Source: Onchocerca volvulus (taxonomy: Eukaryota; Nematoda; Chromadorea; Rhabditida; Onchocercidae). Taken from it: 64,000 bases of DNA. The stretch's first letter is position 1. The number at the start of each line of letters is the position of its first letter. The notes under the pieces were generated by a model, which saw only the letters and a list, made by a program, of their open reading frames with translations, did no database searches and was not told the origin of the DNA. Below, one piece after another: positions 52,020 through 62,641 of this stretch. The translations under genes were made by a program, and so were the position numbers. Location of the stretch: the NCBI GenBank assembly GCA_000499405.2, contig HG738138.1, positions 5,764,888 to 5,828,887 on the forward strand, in the 5' to 3' direction.

Positions 52020-53859
52020 TTATAGTTTACAGACACTGAAATGAAAAGGCAAAGTATGACAATGATCGATAAATCATGTTATCATTCTAGAAAAAGACTA
52101 TGGAACATTTTTTAGTAGGAAAAATTAAGCGGATGATAGAAATTGTGGATACAGTGTGCACGCGAGGAATAAAAAAGGCAAACAGAGATGGATACAGAGT
52201 AAGATGCATTCCAAAAAAAAGACTATGGAGCAATACAAGCCAGAAAATTTAGTAAGTGACCTTCGGCTGACCATTTACAACATCATGTACCATCTTTTTT
52301 TATTGGGGGTTAGATCATCTTCTACTCTCCACAAACCTTTGCTTTCACGAAAATGTTTAGTTATTTGAGACATTTATCATAACTCAAACAATGCTAGAAA
52401 AGAGTAACTTTAACAAGGAAAGAAATCAGCAATTTCATATTGAATTATTAGAAACTAAAATATTTATCATATGTTACGGTGATCTAAACTTTTACAGAAT
52501 AACTAATTCACTTTCTTCCTCGATATTTCTACATATATATATCTTCTTTTATTCTAAATTCATGTATCATAGTTTCATACTGTCAGTTTAATTACTACGT
52601 ACTTCGCGTAAAATCACGTAATCAATTACATACCTAACGCACCAAATAACAATTAAAATACCACAAATGCCATCACACATAACACTCACTCCCTACCTAG
52701 TTGCCCGAGTTGCTATTTATTTCGCGGGTTTCGCCTAATCAAATTTGAAAACGATTTTGCTTTGCTTCCACTGCATCTTAATGTGTTAAGTTGTGGGAAC
52801 TGAGTGTACTCTCTTGATGTGCTTCCTACTTGTTTGACATATTTCAGCGAATCAAACATGGGAAACTGCTCCATTGGATGGTTAAAATTATTATATTAGC
52901 TAGTCTATATAAATAAAAATGTAAATGTTCATTTGTTCAAAATCTTAAATCTTCGAAAATCCTTAAACATGCTGCAGAAAATAAGCGTGATTAATGCAGA
53001 AGTAAGTGTGGCCAATAAATTCAGTCCGCTCATGAACAATGCGGGAAGTAGGCGTGGTCGAAAAATTCACTCCGCTCACTTACTTTTTTTACCTGTCGCA
53101 GGTATGATAGGTAAAAAAAGAAAGTAGGCATATCTGTATGAAAACACGCGCCTATTCGAATGCAGCGTTGTACCAAGATTTCAAATCAATCGGTAAATTT
53201 TGGCTTGTATAATTAAGACAATCTTCAACGTGCATTGTGAAAATTACAGTTCCGACTAACTATATGGCATAGTGTGATTGTCTTCAACATCCTCGTCGAT
53301 GATGAAGGCAACTTAAAAAAGAAGGAAGAGTGTGAAAAAGAATTTTGATTATACTACGAAACTCTTTCCACAACCTTCTATCTATGAAAAATGGATGCTA
53401 TATCATTGATAATGCTAAGTGTTCGGCAGTCTCGAATGATCCCAACCGTTCGAATTTAATTCTCAATATAAAGGTGTCACCGGTTGAAATTATGCGGAAA
53501 AAAGTTTGAAACTAACAGTTCTTGTTTTATTGGGAGGATAAATCTGATGTGAAAAAGACCAGCTCAGACAGGATAATCTGAAAAGAGCGATATTGGTAAC
53601 ATTTAAAGTGTGATGCAGCTAAGAGAAATACTAGTCCAAATATTTTTGAATGAATTTTTATTAAGTTGTTCTTTCAATTATCATTTCATATACATATACT
53701 GAGACAATCACCTATAGAATAGAGCGTAATATACAGAGTTAACTTAATTCTACTGATAGCTATGAAGATTTCGTACATTTCAATTTATATGCATGCATAC
53801 ACTTTGGGCGATTGAATTTAAGTAACATAAGCAAAAATTCAAACAGTGGTACTAATAAA
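52020..53859. other. Intergenic with a dispersed repeat copy
   Basis: Contains the upstream region of the RFWD3-like gene and repeat copy A (52901-53200). Small ORFs such as 52391-52591 and 52933-53127 are not supported; the latter lies inside the repeat. Confidence 0.5.
52901..53200 (+). repeat. Dispersed repeat, copy A (MITE-like)
   Basis: Aligns by eye with copy B (about 54890-55144). Shared landmarks are GAAGTAGGCGTGGTC, ATTCACTCCGCTCA, TACCTGTCGCAGGT, AAAGTAGGCATAT, CGCCTATTCGAATGC and GATTTCAAATCAAT. Part of the core (TGCAGAAGTAAGTGTGGCC) is present twice in tandem here. The left end, TATAAATAAAAATGTAAATG followed by TTCATTTGTTC, is the reverse complement of the right end of copy B, suggesting terminal inverted repeats. 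A hairpin (TTTTTTTACCTG / CAGGT...AGGTAAAAAAA) lies in the middle. No transposase is present. Confidence 0.75.
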
Positions 53860-54849
53860 TCAAGAGAGTTCATAAAGTAATAGATGTAAAAATATGTAAA
53901 GATCTGGAGGAAGCAAATCTAGTTCACAAAAATACTTATTTAAATAGCAAATAATTTCAGTAATTTGATTTGAGGAGAGAATTAATTTTGGATATCGAGG
54001 TTGGGATTTTTTAATAAGCAATTGACTTGAACAATGCATCAAATGTACGAGAGATGGCAAAAGTCCGTCAACTCGTTTCTATCAAAACACAGATATTTGT
54101 CTTGAAGCTCAGGAAAATGCATTCATGAATATTAAACTTGATATTCAAAATCTGTAGACTGTTTCTACATATCCAAACGAAAACCTCTTGCATAAATATT
54201 ATCGTATTGTCCGGTATCATAACGAATTAGAACCTAATTATATTATCACTTACTTTTACTACCCATAGTCTTATGATCTTGAAATTCTGACTCATTCCCA
54301 TATTTGGCATTATTTTCTAAAATCTGATCGTTTTCCTTACTTCGTAAGCCAAAATCATTGGAGATATTCTGCAATTTGATCATACAGTATTTTATTAGAG
54401 AATAGTAATATTAGCTGTAAGCCGATACATTGCAAGCTTAGATCCACAACTTACCCTAGCTGCGGTGGTCATTAACGTCGCGACGTCTGCTACAGTAACC
54501 TCCTGTCCAGTTTCCAAATCAATCATCCGATCTGGAATTTCATGTAATGCCCTTTCAGGGGTAATATTTTCACATGAATTGAATTTATTTGGGAAAAACC
54601 AGAGTCAAGACTGTCCGGATGGCATCATTTTCTTTAGAATTAGCAGTTTGAAATGGATTCATATAAAAACACTAATTAGCATAAAAATCAGGAGGTTGCT
54701 GCAAAAGAAGTAAAAGTTCGTTGCTTATAACACTTTTAATATTGAAGGAGATGAAGCTATCAGGATTACATTTTGCCCCATAACGCTTTATCATTACCGT
54801 ATTTTACATCATCGACAAAATCTGTCTTCGATGTAGTGTGTATCACATC
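53860..54849 (-). CDS. Uncharacterised gene, 3' exons only
   Basis: Not recognised. Four phase-consistent exons: 54849-54770 (DVIHTTSKTDFVDDVKYG), 54551-54455 (ALHEIPDRMIDLETGQEVTV, ATLMTTAAR then GTAAGT), 54368-54254 (NISNDFGLRSKENDQ, acidic and Asn-rich), 54071-53860 (DGLLPSLVHLMHCSSQLL, then LLPPDLYIFLHLLLYELS and stop). The first listed exon is entered in phase 0 without a start codon, so upstream exons are missing; repeat copy B lies just beyond. The C-terminal half looks helical and leucine-rich. No signal peptide or catalytic motif is visible. The alternating phases 0/2/0/1 close exactly at the stop. Confidence 0.5.
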
Positions 54850-54889
54850 CTGAAATTAGAAATTCTGCTTAACTTCGATATTTTTATTA

Positions 54890-55144
54890 ATAGACTAGCT
54901 GAACACGGCTACATGAAAACGTGGCTGGCTCCGATGAATGCAGAAAGTAGGCGTGGTCAATAAATTCAATCCGTTCATTTACTTTTACCTGTCACAGGTG
55001 TGAAACGTAAAAAAAAAAGTAGGTATATTTACATAAAAACAGGTGCCCATTCAAATGCAATCTTGCACCAAAATTTCAAAGCAATAGGTGAAGTTTCAGA
55101 GATTTAAGGTTGGTAACAAAGAACATTTACGTTTTTATTTATAA
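54890..55144 (+). repeat. Dispersed repeat, copy B (MITE-like)
   Basis: Second, diverged copy in the same orientation as copy A: GAAAGTAGGCGTGGTCAATA, TTACCTGTCACAGGTGTGAA, AAAGTAGGTATATTTACAT, GTGCCCATTCAAATGCAATC. It ends at GAACATTTACGTTTTTATTT followed by ATA, the inverted form of the left end of copy A. The left end (TTATTAATAGACTAGCT) resembles the reverse complement of the copy A start (AGCTAGTCTAT). The hairpin TACCTGTCACAGGT is kept although its loop differs. Confidence 0.75.
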
Positions 55145-57127
55145 AGATTTTCTAAAATATTCAAAATAACCAACGGAAAGAGCTTCAGTCGTTGACATTC
55201 ATTTGGTAAAACAGAGTATACAAGCAGAGTATAAGCATCACTAATCTCTGGAAATGGATTCACTTCGATCGTATGATTCACCACTGCTGCTGCTATTTTG
55301 CAATGTAAAATACGGAAAATTTTACAAAGTATTTTTTCAGCAGTGTCAATTTTACCTATACGGATGTCATTTAACATCAGTATTACTTTACTTCACTTTA
55401 GTATCACTCAGTACTTATTTTATCACGTAATATTTTCAGGCTAATTATTCCCGTGCTCCACTTTTTCTTTATTTATATTTTGCAATATCATTTTCCTTTT
55501 AATTTTGGACTTTTAACTTTAAAGATGTGCGAATCTCCGGAAACTTAGATATAATTATGCGCAAAAAAAAAAAACAGGAATTGTAAAACTAACCAATAAA
55601 TTGAACGACCGACTGAACATTCTTTCTCAGCTATATTCCAAATGCAAGTATTGAAGCATGTCGTTGCGCTATGAATATTAAATCAAAACGAAATCCCATT
55701 GCCAGTTGCTGTATTAAGTCAAAACGAAATCTCATTGCCAGTTGCTGTAAAAACAATCATCAATTTATCCATCACAAAGATTCAAAACAATTATCCATCA
55801 AAAAGATTTTGAAATTTTTTTTTTTGATTTGGAAAGTCAATTGAAATGAGAGTTACGGTCTTAAATGAATAACAAAAGCACCTGCACAAATTGTAAAGAT
55901 TGGGAGCTTCGAGGAGTTTGTTTCCATTCCCATCGAGAACACTTGCTACCTCAGTCTTCTTCTTTTTTGATGCCTTGGAAAGAATATCGCAGGTGAAGTA
56001 AATAAATGTTGAATAGCCAAAAAGACAAGATAACATGTCTCCCAATACTATAATACAGATGTGCTAACAATAGTTCATAAACTTAGCATTATCAACTAAA
56101 TTGTGTAAACGAAACTTCGATGAAATCCGATCTAAACACTTCAATGAGATGATAAGGCTAGCATGGTAATATGCCATTTCAGAAACATTAAGTAATGTGA
56201 CGCTTCCGTCATGTATGCTAAAGTCAAATGGTTCAAACCAGTAATATTTTAACTGGTAGATCAAATATATAGAACCTCTTTGAACCTGCTTCAGAATGTC
56301 TTAGAGAAAGTTAGCCGTGTTTAATATGTGACTGCGTGATTAAAAAAAATGCAGGAATGAATGATAGATCGGATATAGATGTCACATCATTCAGCCTACT
56401 ATTGATTAACTTTCAAATGGAACATATTTAATAAAAATAATTTAACAAACCTTTCTGATTGATTGTATAGAGATAATCGATGATCACTGTAGTAACGCCA
56501 AGTTGAGCATTCTTGCAATTTGTATCATGATGAAGACATTGCTGGAATACATCGAAACGGCTGCAATAGTGATAAAATTTTTAAGATAAAAGATGAGAAT
56601 CAATCATATAAACTAATTTTGTTTCTCACATTCATCACCCGCAATCTGCAATGATAGTACATATTCTATCGTGACAACCGCTATTCTTCAGAAATCCAAA
56701 CAGTGGGACATTCTTCATAATCTGAAGATTGAGTTACTATAAATTTAACTTGTAGCTCCGTACTTTATTCTACAGTAATATATCTCGAGTTGCCAGCAAA
56801 TTTTCTCATTTCCTACGTGAATGAGTTTATGATTTCCTGGTAATTAGAAATAAAAGATTTTAGGTGCATAACTTGACCCAAACATATTTCTTCTCAATAG
56901 AAAAAAAATACTGACCGTAAAGTAAATTTTGCAATAGTTCACTTTTCTCCAAAGTACTGCTTACGGGGACAGCAATGGTGAGTTGAGTTGACCATGGTTA
57001 CATATAAAGACTCTGTTTCTCTTGTCACATTATTTTTCTTTGTATTATATTGTATTGACGTTCCTGTTGTTATGGTTTTAACAGATAGAAAAATAACCAG
57101 TGATAAAAATAATGCAATACGATGCAT
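55135..57127 (-). CDS. CPG4-like secreted cysteine-rich protein, about 290 aa
   Basis: Secreted nematode Cys-rich protein, apparently a distant paralogue of the gene at 14379-17196. Exons: 57127-56965 (signal peptide MHRIALFLSLVIFLSVKTIT, ending HHCCP), 56836-56817 (20-nt micro-exon), 56721-56639 (SGCHDRICTIIADCG), 56560-56451 (FDVFQQCLHHDTNCKNAQLG), 56047-55882 (LGDMLSCLFGYS, YFTCDILSKASKKKK), 55668-55594 (LCSATTCFNTCIWNIAEKEC), and a last exon probably 55390-55135 (ending VLPNECQRLKLFPLV, then NILENLYK). Phases agree throughout (291 codons with stop). An alternative last exon at 55292-55241 also keeps phase and ends ESISRD. The longer one is preferred because LPNECQRL matches FPSSCQRL at the same place in the paralogue. 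No enzyme motif; likely extracellular. Confidence 0.6.
55683..55749 (-). repeat. 31-bp tandem duplication with acceptor-like ends
   Basis: Two copies (55683-55713 and 55719-55749) with one mismatch, period 36. On the minus strand each begins TACAGCAACTGGCAATG, so each carries a splice-acceptor-like TACAG. It lies in the intron before exon 6 of the CPG4-like gene. Confidence 0.85.
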
Positions 57128-58791
57128 AATTCTTAGTTAATCTAAAATGTTCATCATTAAGAAACAATAAAAAAAAAAATTAATAATAAATCAATGACAA
57201 ATAAACAGTTGGAGCAGTAAAAAATGTTCTATTTCTCAAGTTTATCAATACCACAATCAGGCATTCTTGGAATCATTTATCTTTCTGTTAATCTGGGTAC
57301 CAAGTTTTTGGTCAAAAGACAGAATTTAGAAACTAGTTTTTCAAGCAAGTGAAATTTTAAATCAAATTGATTTTCATAAATCTAAAGAAACTTTTTGGAA
57401 GATATGATACCTAATAACTGGACGTAATCCTATCCAAAAGCAAAAGACAATATGCTCTTAGCTTGACTCTGTGATGAATGATTGATGTATTACGATTGAC
57501 GGTCAAGTTGCTGGGGAAAAAATCTAATTAATTTGTAATTTGGACTGGAAACCTTCGTGATGTTGTGACTTCAAGTGATCTTCTGCTGAATTGCCCTTTC
57601 GTTGGTCGGGGTTGTCAAATTGTTGCTGATGAAGCGTTGATTCTGTTGTTGTGCAACTATGAAACTGTTGTAGAGGGTTTGCAAAAAATTGTTCGAGAGC
57701 ACTTGTATGAAAAACTGACTCTTCTCCAAAATTCGAACTTTATAAATCCTTTCGGGGCTCCTCCTTCTTTTCTGATCTCCAATTTGTCGCCTCGTGATTG
57801 GTCGACCTCATTTTGTTTACATGTTTATTGGAGCATTTTGGCGGTAAACATGTTTATCCTTTGTCAATAAACATGCTTCGCCTTCTGGTGGTAAACATGT
57901 TTGTCGGTTTGGCGGGAAACATGTTTACCTTTCTGTTTATTGTTTTGGTGATAAACATGTTTATCCTGTTTATCCTGTTGGTCTATTTGAAACTGCTTTC
58001 ACGCTTCTTGAGTTTTAACATTCCTTGCTTATAATAAACCATCTTTCAGAATTTTCCGAGACAAGTTTGATTATGCCCGAAATCAAAAACAATTTATGAA
58101 AAGTAAGCAGTATTGTAATAACACGATGGCTATATGAGTTACCTTAGTTAAATTCAACCACTGAACCATTTATTTATTATTATTATTAAAATTTAAATTA
58201 CATTACTGGCGAATTAATCAAAATTGTAATTCATGTATCTGATAAAGGTATAGTTTTTTCTTTTTTTGTTTTTTTATTCTTGTAGTACGATTCTTATCAA
58301 AAAAATTTCCGAATTTTTAGAAGTTTTCTCACACATTTATTGATGACCGATCTCTAAAAATTTTGCAAAAATATCAAAACTGATATTAATAGAATTAATA
58401 GATGTTGTGTCAGTCAATGATCTCGAGATTAGATCATCACTGGATGATATTCGGTCGTAGTTAGAAATTAATGTATTACTTATTATGAATGAGACTCATA
58501 CTGTCGATTAGATTGAATTTCTCTCTGCGATTTGTTTGACTGATAAATATATTTAAAATATATTTAAAACAGTAAAACTGTGTATTATAATGTTGTGTAT
58601 TTTTGAGTACTCGGAGATGTATGTTTGACTACTCAATTTAGTAATCGGAGATCTTTGGCAAGTGTAGATGGTTCTAGAAATTCTGTTTGGCGCTTTACAG
58701 ATTACTAGAAGTAAAACATTTTATTCTATACCATTTTCCAAATAATATCTTGATTGATCAAGAGATTTTCAGGTAAAATTACATCTGAACA
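57128..58791. other. Intergenic with T/G-rich insert
   Basis: Divergent promoter interval between the CPG4-like gene (minus) and the four-transmembrane gene (plus). The 57.54-58.03 kb part differs in composition, with many TTG and GTT triplets and an open frame of 101 codons (57565-57870). It contains the AAACATGTTT palindrome array. No protein family recognised. Confidence 0.45.
57815..57963. promoter_or_regulatory. Array of forkhead-like AAACATGTTT palindromes
   Basis: Six copies of a (G/A)TAAACATGTTTA-type palindrome at about 57815-57828, 57844-57857, 57865-57878 (one base off), 57891-57903, 57916-57928 and 57951-57963, spaced 21-35 bases. GTAAACA is the core bound by forkhead factors such as DAF-16/FOXO; two cores back to back give the palindrome. 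It lies 0.7-0.8 kb upstream of each flanking gene's 5' end. A regulatory role is inference; a decayed satellite is the alternative. Confidence 0.5.
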
Positions 58792-61373
58792 ATGCAAAAT
58801 TCGCAACAAGATTTCACAAATATAACTTCACAGGTGAGCACTCATGACGACATTTTGTACAATTTCAGATTTTTTAATTATTATAAACTGAAAAATTTCA
58901 GAGAGAAGTTCATATAAGATGATGTGATACATACATCAAAGTCATTACAGAAAAATATGAATGATCAGGCAATTCTATTAGCATATTTTGAATGTAAAAA
59001 TGTGAATAATTTAGCCTAAAAGAATGCAGACTTGTAACTACGTATAAGGACATATCTTTCAGCGGTGAAAACTGAGCAATAATAATAATAATAATTTTTA
59101 ATTAAGTTTATTTGAAATGAAGACCAATTGTATTTTCAAATTAGAACTAGGAATTTAATTTACTTTGAAGTTACAAATATATTTAGCATATTACATGCTG
59201 TTGAACAACTAATTATATTTCTTTGATTTTGAGTTGAATTCCAAGACATGAGGGATTTTTTTGCCCAAGTGATACTTTGATTCCAATGACAATTTAGCAT
59301 GTCAAAGACTAGAAAAAATTAGTGACATAAGTAAGTTAAGTTCGGTTGTCATCCCATCTAGAATCGTATGTCGAACATCGAATTTGTCAACAATAAGTTA
59401 GAGAAAGCTCATCAGCAGAAGGGTTCACTTCCAATTTTAATTTTCTAATCTTGCAAAAATTAAAGACTTAATCCAATCAAAATGTTTTATTAGACATTCG
59501 TTTAGCAAACTCCACCAAAAAACCATTCATTGGTCAAAATTCGAAAGTATATGCGATCAACGGGCTCTCCAGCCAGCAGTACGGAAGAAAATCATCCAGC
59601 TAAACAACTGGCCAATTACAATTTGCCTAATAGCTATACTTTTTTTGATACTGTTCACGTCAAAGTATTGTTTTATTGAAAATTACAGCTAAATTGAACC
59701 GAAGATAAAAAATTACTTAGATTCCCATGGATTATGAGGAGTCATCTAATTATAACTTAGTCTGATAATGTCTGAGGTCGAGTATATATACTTGCTCAAA
59801 AGCATCAGTGTGGATAATAATTATCAAAAAAAAAAGAAAAAAAATGTCTCAGCCAAAAAGTTGATGGTATCATTGTAACACTTCAAACTCAGTAGCTTTA
59901 CATTAGATGACATAAGATGTCAACCATGATAATTATCCATCTTTGTCGAATTTCAGCAAAACTGACACTTCATGTTGCAATAATGTTTAAAAAGCGTCTA
60001 AGTCAGCTTAGGAAGTGTTTTTTCGATGATGTGGACAAAATTTCTGTCGGAATTGAAGTTATTTGCGTTTTTTCAAACAACTGAGTTAAATAAAAAATTT
60101 TCAGACATCTGCAACAATGTTAACAGTATTTTATATGCTTTCATTAGCTATTGCTGATTTGATTGTTTATACAGCTATGATCAGTTCATCCGCTTTTACA
60201 TATGTAAGTGCTATAAATGCAGTAATATTATTGTCAATATCATTGGCACTGTATGGAATATGGAAAGAATTATCATTATGTATGTTACCGTTAATGGTTA
60301 TTCAGGTCAGTGACTCATATAAATGAAAAAATAAAAAGTGAGTTTATGTAAGTATAACTAAAAATAGCGTTACTTATTTATAGAAATATACGACATAAAA
60401 CAAAGTTGGAATAAAATAGAAATTTGACTGAAATATTTTCCAGCTTTCATCAATGTTTCTATTTTTTTTATGAAAAAAAAAAAAATCCAGTAAATTCGGT
60501 ATTTTAGGTACTATTAGGCGCAATGATGATACTAATACTCATTTTTTCGAATTTTATTGAATTCCATTGTTTTCTTAGTGAAATTTGTCCAGGTGGTAAG
60601 TTCTATTTTTCGCTAAATTTCAAGTAATTATTATTACAGATGATAATTCATTATCTTCTCTAACAGTATTTACTTTAATTTTCATCAAACTGTTTATTTC
60701 GGTCAATTTTTTTCTCTGTGATCGTGTGTAAGTATAATTGGCATATTTTTCATATAATCAACATATAATTTACATTGCTTTGCTCTCCTAATTGAGATTA
60801 GTAATAAATGAATGAAAAAGGACACTTTGGCTTTTTGTCGTTTTATATTCATTAAACTAAATCTATTTGACAATGATTGTTCTCAATCATTTCTCGCAAA
60901 AGATTTTTCCTAAATAGTAGACAGAATATTAGTTCTTAGTTGAACTTTGCTTGATCTTATAATACTTCCAATATTTCAGGTCGTTTTCTTCTGCTCGCAA
61001 TGGGAAGTGCTACATTTTGTGTATTGCACTGTTACTGTATTATAATCATATGGCTGTGTTGGAAATTTTTTCGCTATTTAGAGAAAGTAAGTTTGTAAAA
61101 ACATTTAAAAAATCATCCATTTTGAATTAACTTTTACTTTTTGAGACAATTTCTTGCATTCTTCCCTGTCTTTTTTGTACCTTCCTTTTTTATTTAGCTC
61201 TTACTGTTTTCAAGTTTTCTGCACTTGATATGTTCTTGCCATACTTCTGTTTATTTTTCCTCTAGAAAACAAAATTAGAGCGAACATGGCATATCGAAAC
61301 TATCGACGATGAAATTGATGAAAACATTTTGATCCATAATATGTCATTTAAAGCGAATTTCACTCAATGTTAA
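58792..61373 (+). CDS. Four-transmembrane protein, LAPTM4-like layout
   Basis: Integral membrane protein, possibly of the lysosomal LAPTM4 type by layout; family not certain. Exons: 58792-58833 (MQNSQQDFTNITSQ), 59506-59664 (cytosolic QTPPKNHSLVKIRKYMRSTG), 60007-60066 (LRKCFFDDVDKISVGIEVIC), 60105-60305 (TM1 MLTVFYMLSLAIADLIVYTA; TM2 INAVILLSISLALYGIW; start of TM3), 60508-60595 (VLLGAMMILILIFSNFI, HCFLSEICPG), 60980-61086 (TM4 ATFCVLHCYCIIIIWLCWKF, FRYLEK), 61266-61373 (LERTWHIETIDDEIDEN, ending NFTQC). These close to 255 codons (254 aa). An extra exon from 60667 may be included; depending on its donor it keeps or shifts the frame (see findings). An acceptor TTTTCAG lies 20 nt upstream of the start, fitting trans-splicing. 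Confidence 0.6.
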
Positions 61374-62641
61374 TATATAGTTCCTTAGTAGGTTTTTTTA
61401 TGATAGTTGTGAGTATCATTGATAATTTTGAAGTTCTTGTTACAAACTTAATCAATATAAATGGTTTTTCAAAAAGGTCTTCATCCTTGACCCAATCCCA
61501 TTGATTCTAAAGTTGCTTCAATAACATCGATAACCAAGATCTGATTTTTGAATAATATCCATAAATTATCAATACATTTCTCAGTCCAACATTTTCGCGT
61601 GCCTTTCCTACCTTGTTTTTTTATTTGTATTTATCAGTTTTGCAATATTCCTACTGATTATTTTATTTTATTAAAATTCATATAAATTTTTAACTTCTTT
61701 GTTTCGCCTCGAAAACAATTATAATATATAGTTAGTTCCTTAGAGATTGTCACGGTGCAATCGGATATTTGTGAAATGTAAAATTCACTGTTACTTTTCA
61801 TCCAAAATTTCAAAAGCAACAAAAACTTTTTAACAGAATGAGATTGAAAGTTCTATCTACACGACCGAATGATTTGGGAACATCATAGAGCTCAACAATT
61901 GTTTCCAGATACAATTGCCAAAAGTTTTAGTAGAGGTGTATATTTCCGTAAGAAATAGTCCCATTCAGAATATTATCCTACACTGGATCATACTATAAAT
62001 GCAACTTTTCCGGTATAAGGTTACCGTATTTCAACTATCAGGGTGTTTTATTTATTTCCATAAAAGTTCAATTAATACTTAAAAGTATGTATCAAACGGC
62101 ATCCAGCTGCTCTGAATGTTTAGCAAAAACTTGATCGTTTTTCGTTTAATTTTCCATTTCTCAAATGAAATTTACTTTTATTTACAGTTAAATATTGGTA
62201 ACATAACATTATATGCAAACATAGCAGAATCGAAATTCCACTGAATATATATTTAAATATGTGTTATAAACAGATTTACATTATACAGGACGTGAATGTT
62301 ATTTTTGTATCAAGCAAATTCGTAAATATTTTCTGCATCGAGGAAAAATTCTCGAAGAAAATTCTTTATGCGACAAAAAAATGTGATGTCTGAATAACAT
62401 TTTTCATAACAAACTTACTGATGAATATATCACACAATTATTTATAATCTTGGCTTTCTGTTCTGTAATCCTTCCTTGAAACCGTTATTGAACTATCTTA
62501 CTTTCATTATGGAATTATCCGCTTTCTTTGAGAAGACTGGATTTTGTAAAAAAAGATTTAAAACACTTGACCAAATTGAAAAAATCCAAAGAAGGTATCA
62601 AAACAGTAAAGAATCGTAGACGATATCAAATAACGATTGAT
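61374..62641. other. Convergent 3' flanks
   Basis: Between the ends of the four-transmembrane gene (plus) and the small membrane-protein gene (minus). AT-rich, with no ORF of note and no recognisable repeat. Confidence 0.55.

Noticed and set aside
55241..55292. Alternative last exon (ending ESISRD) for the CPG4-like gene
   Set aside because: Phase-consistent, but the overlapping frame ending at 55135 carries NECQRL, which matches the paralogue at 14.4 kb, and is longer.
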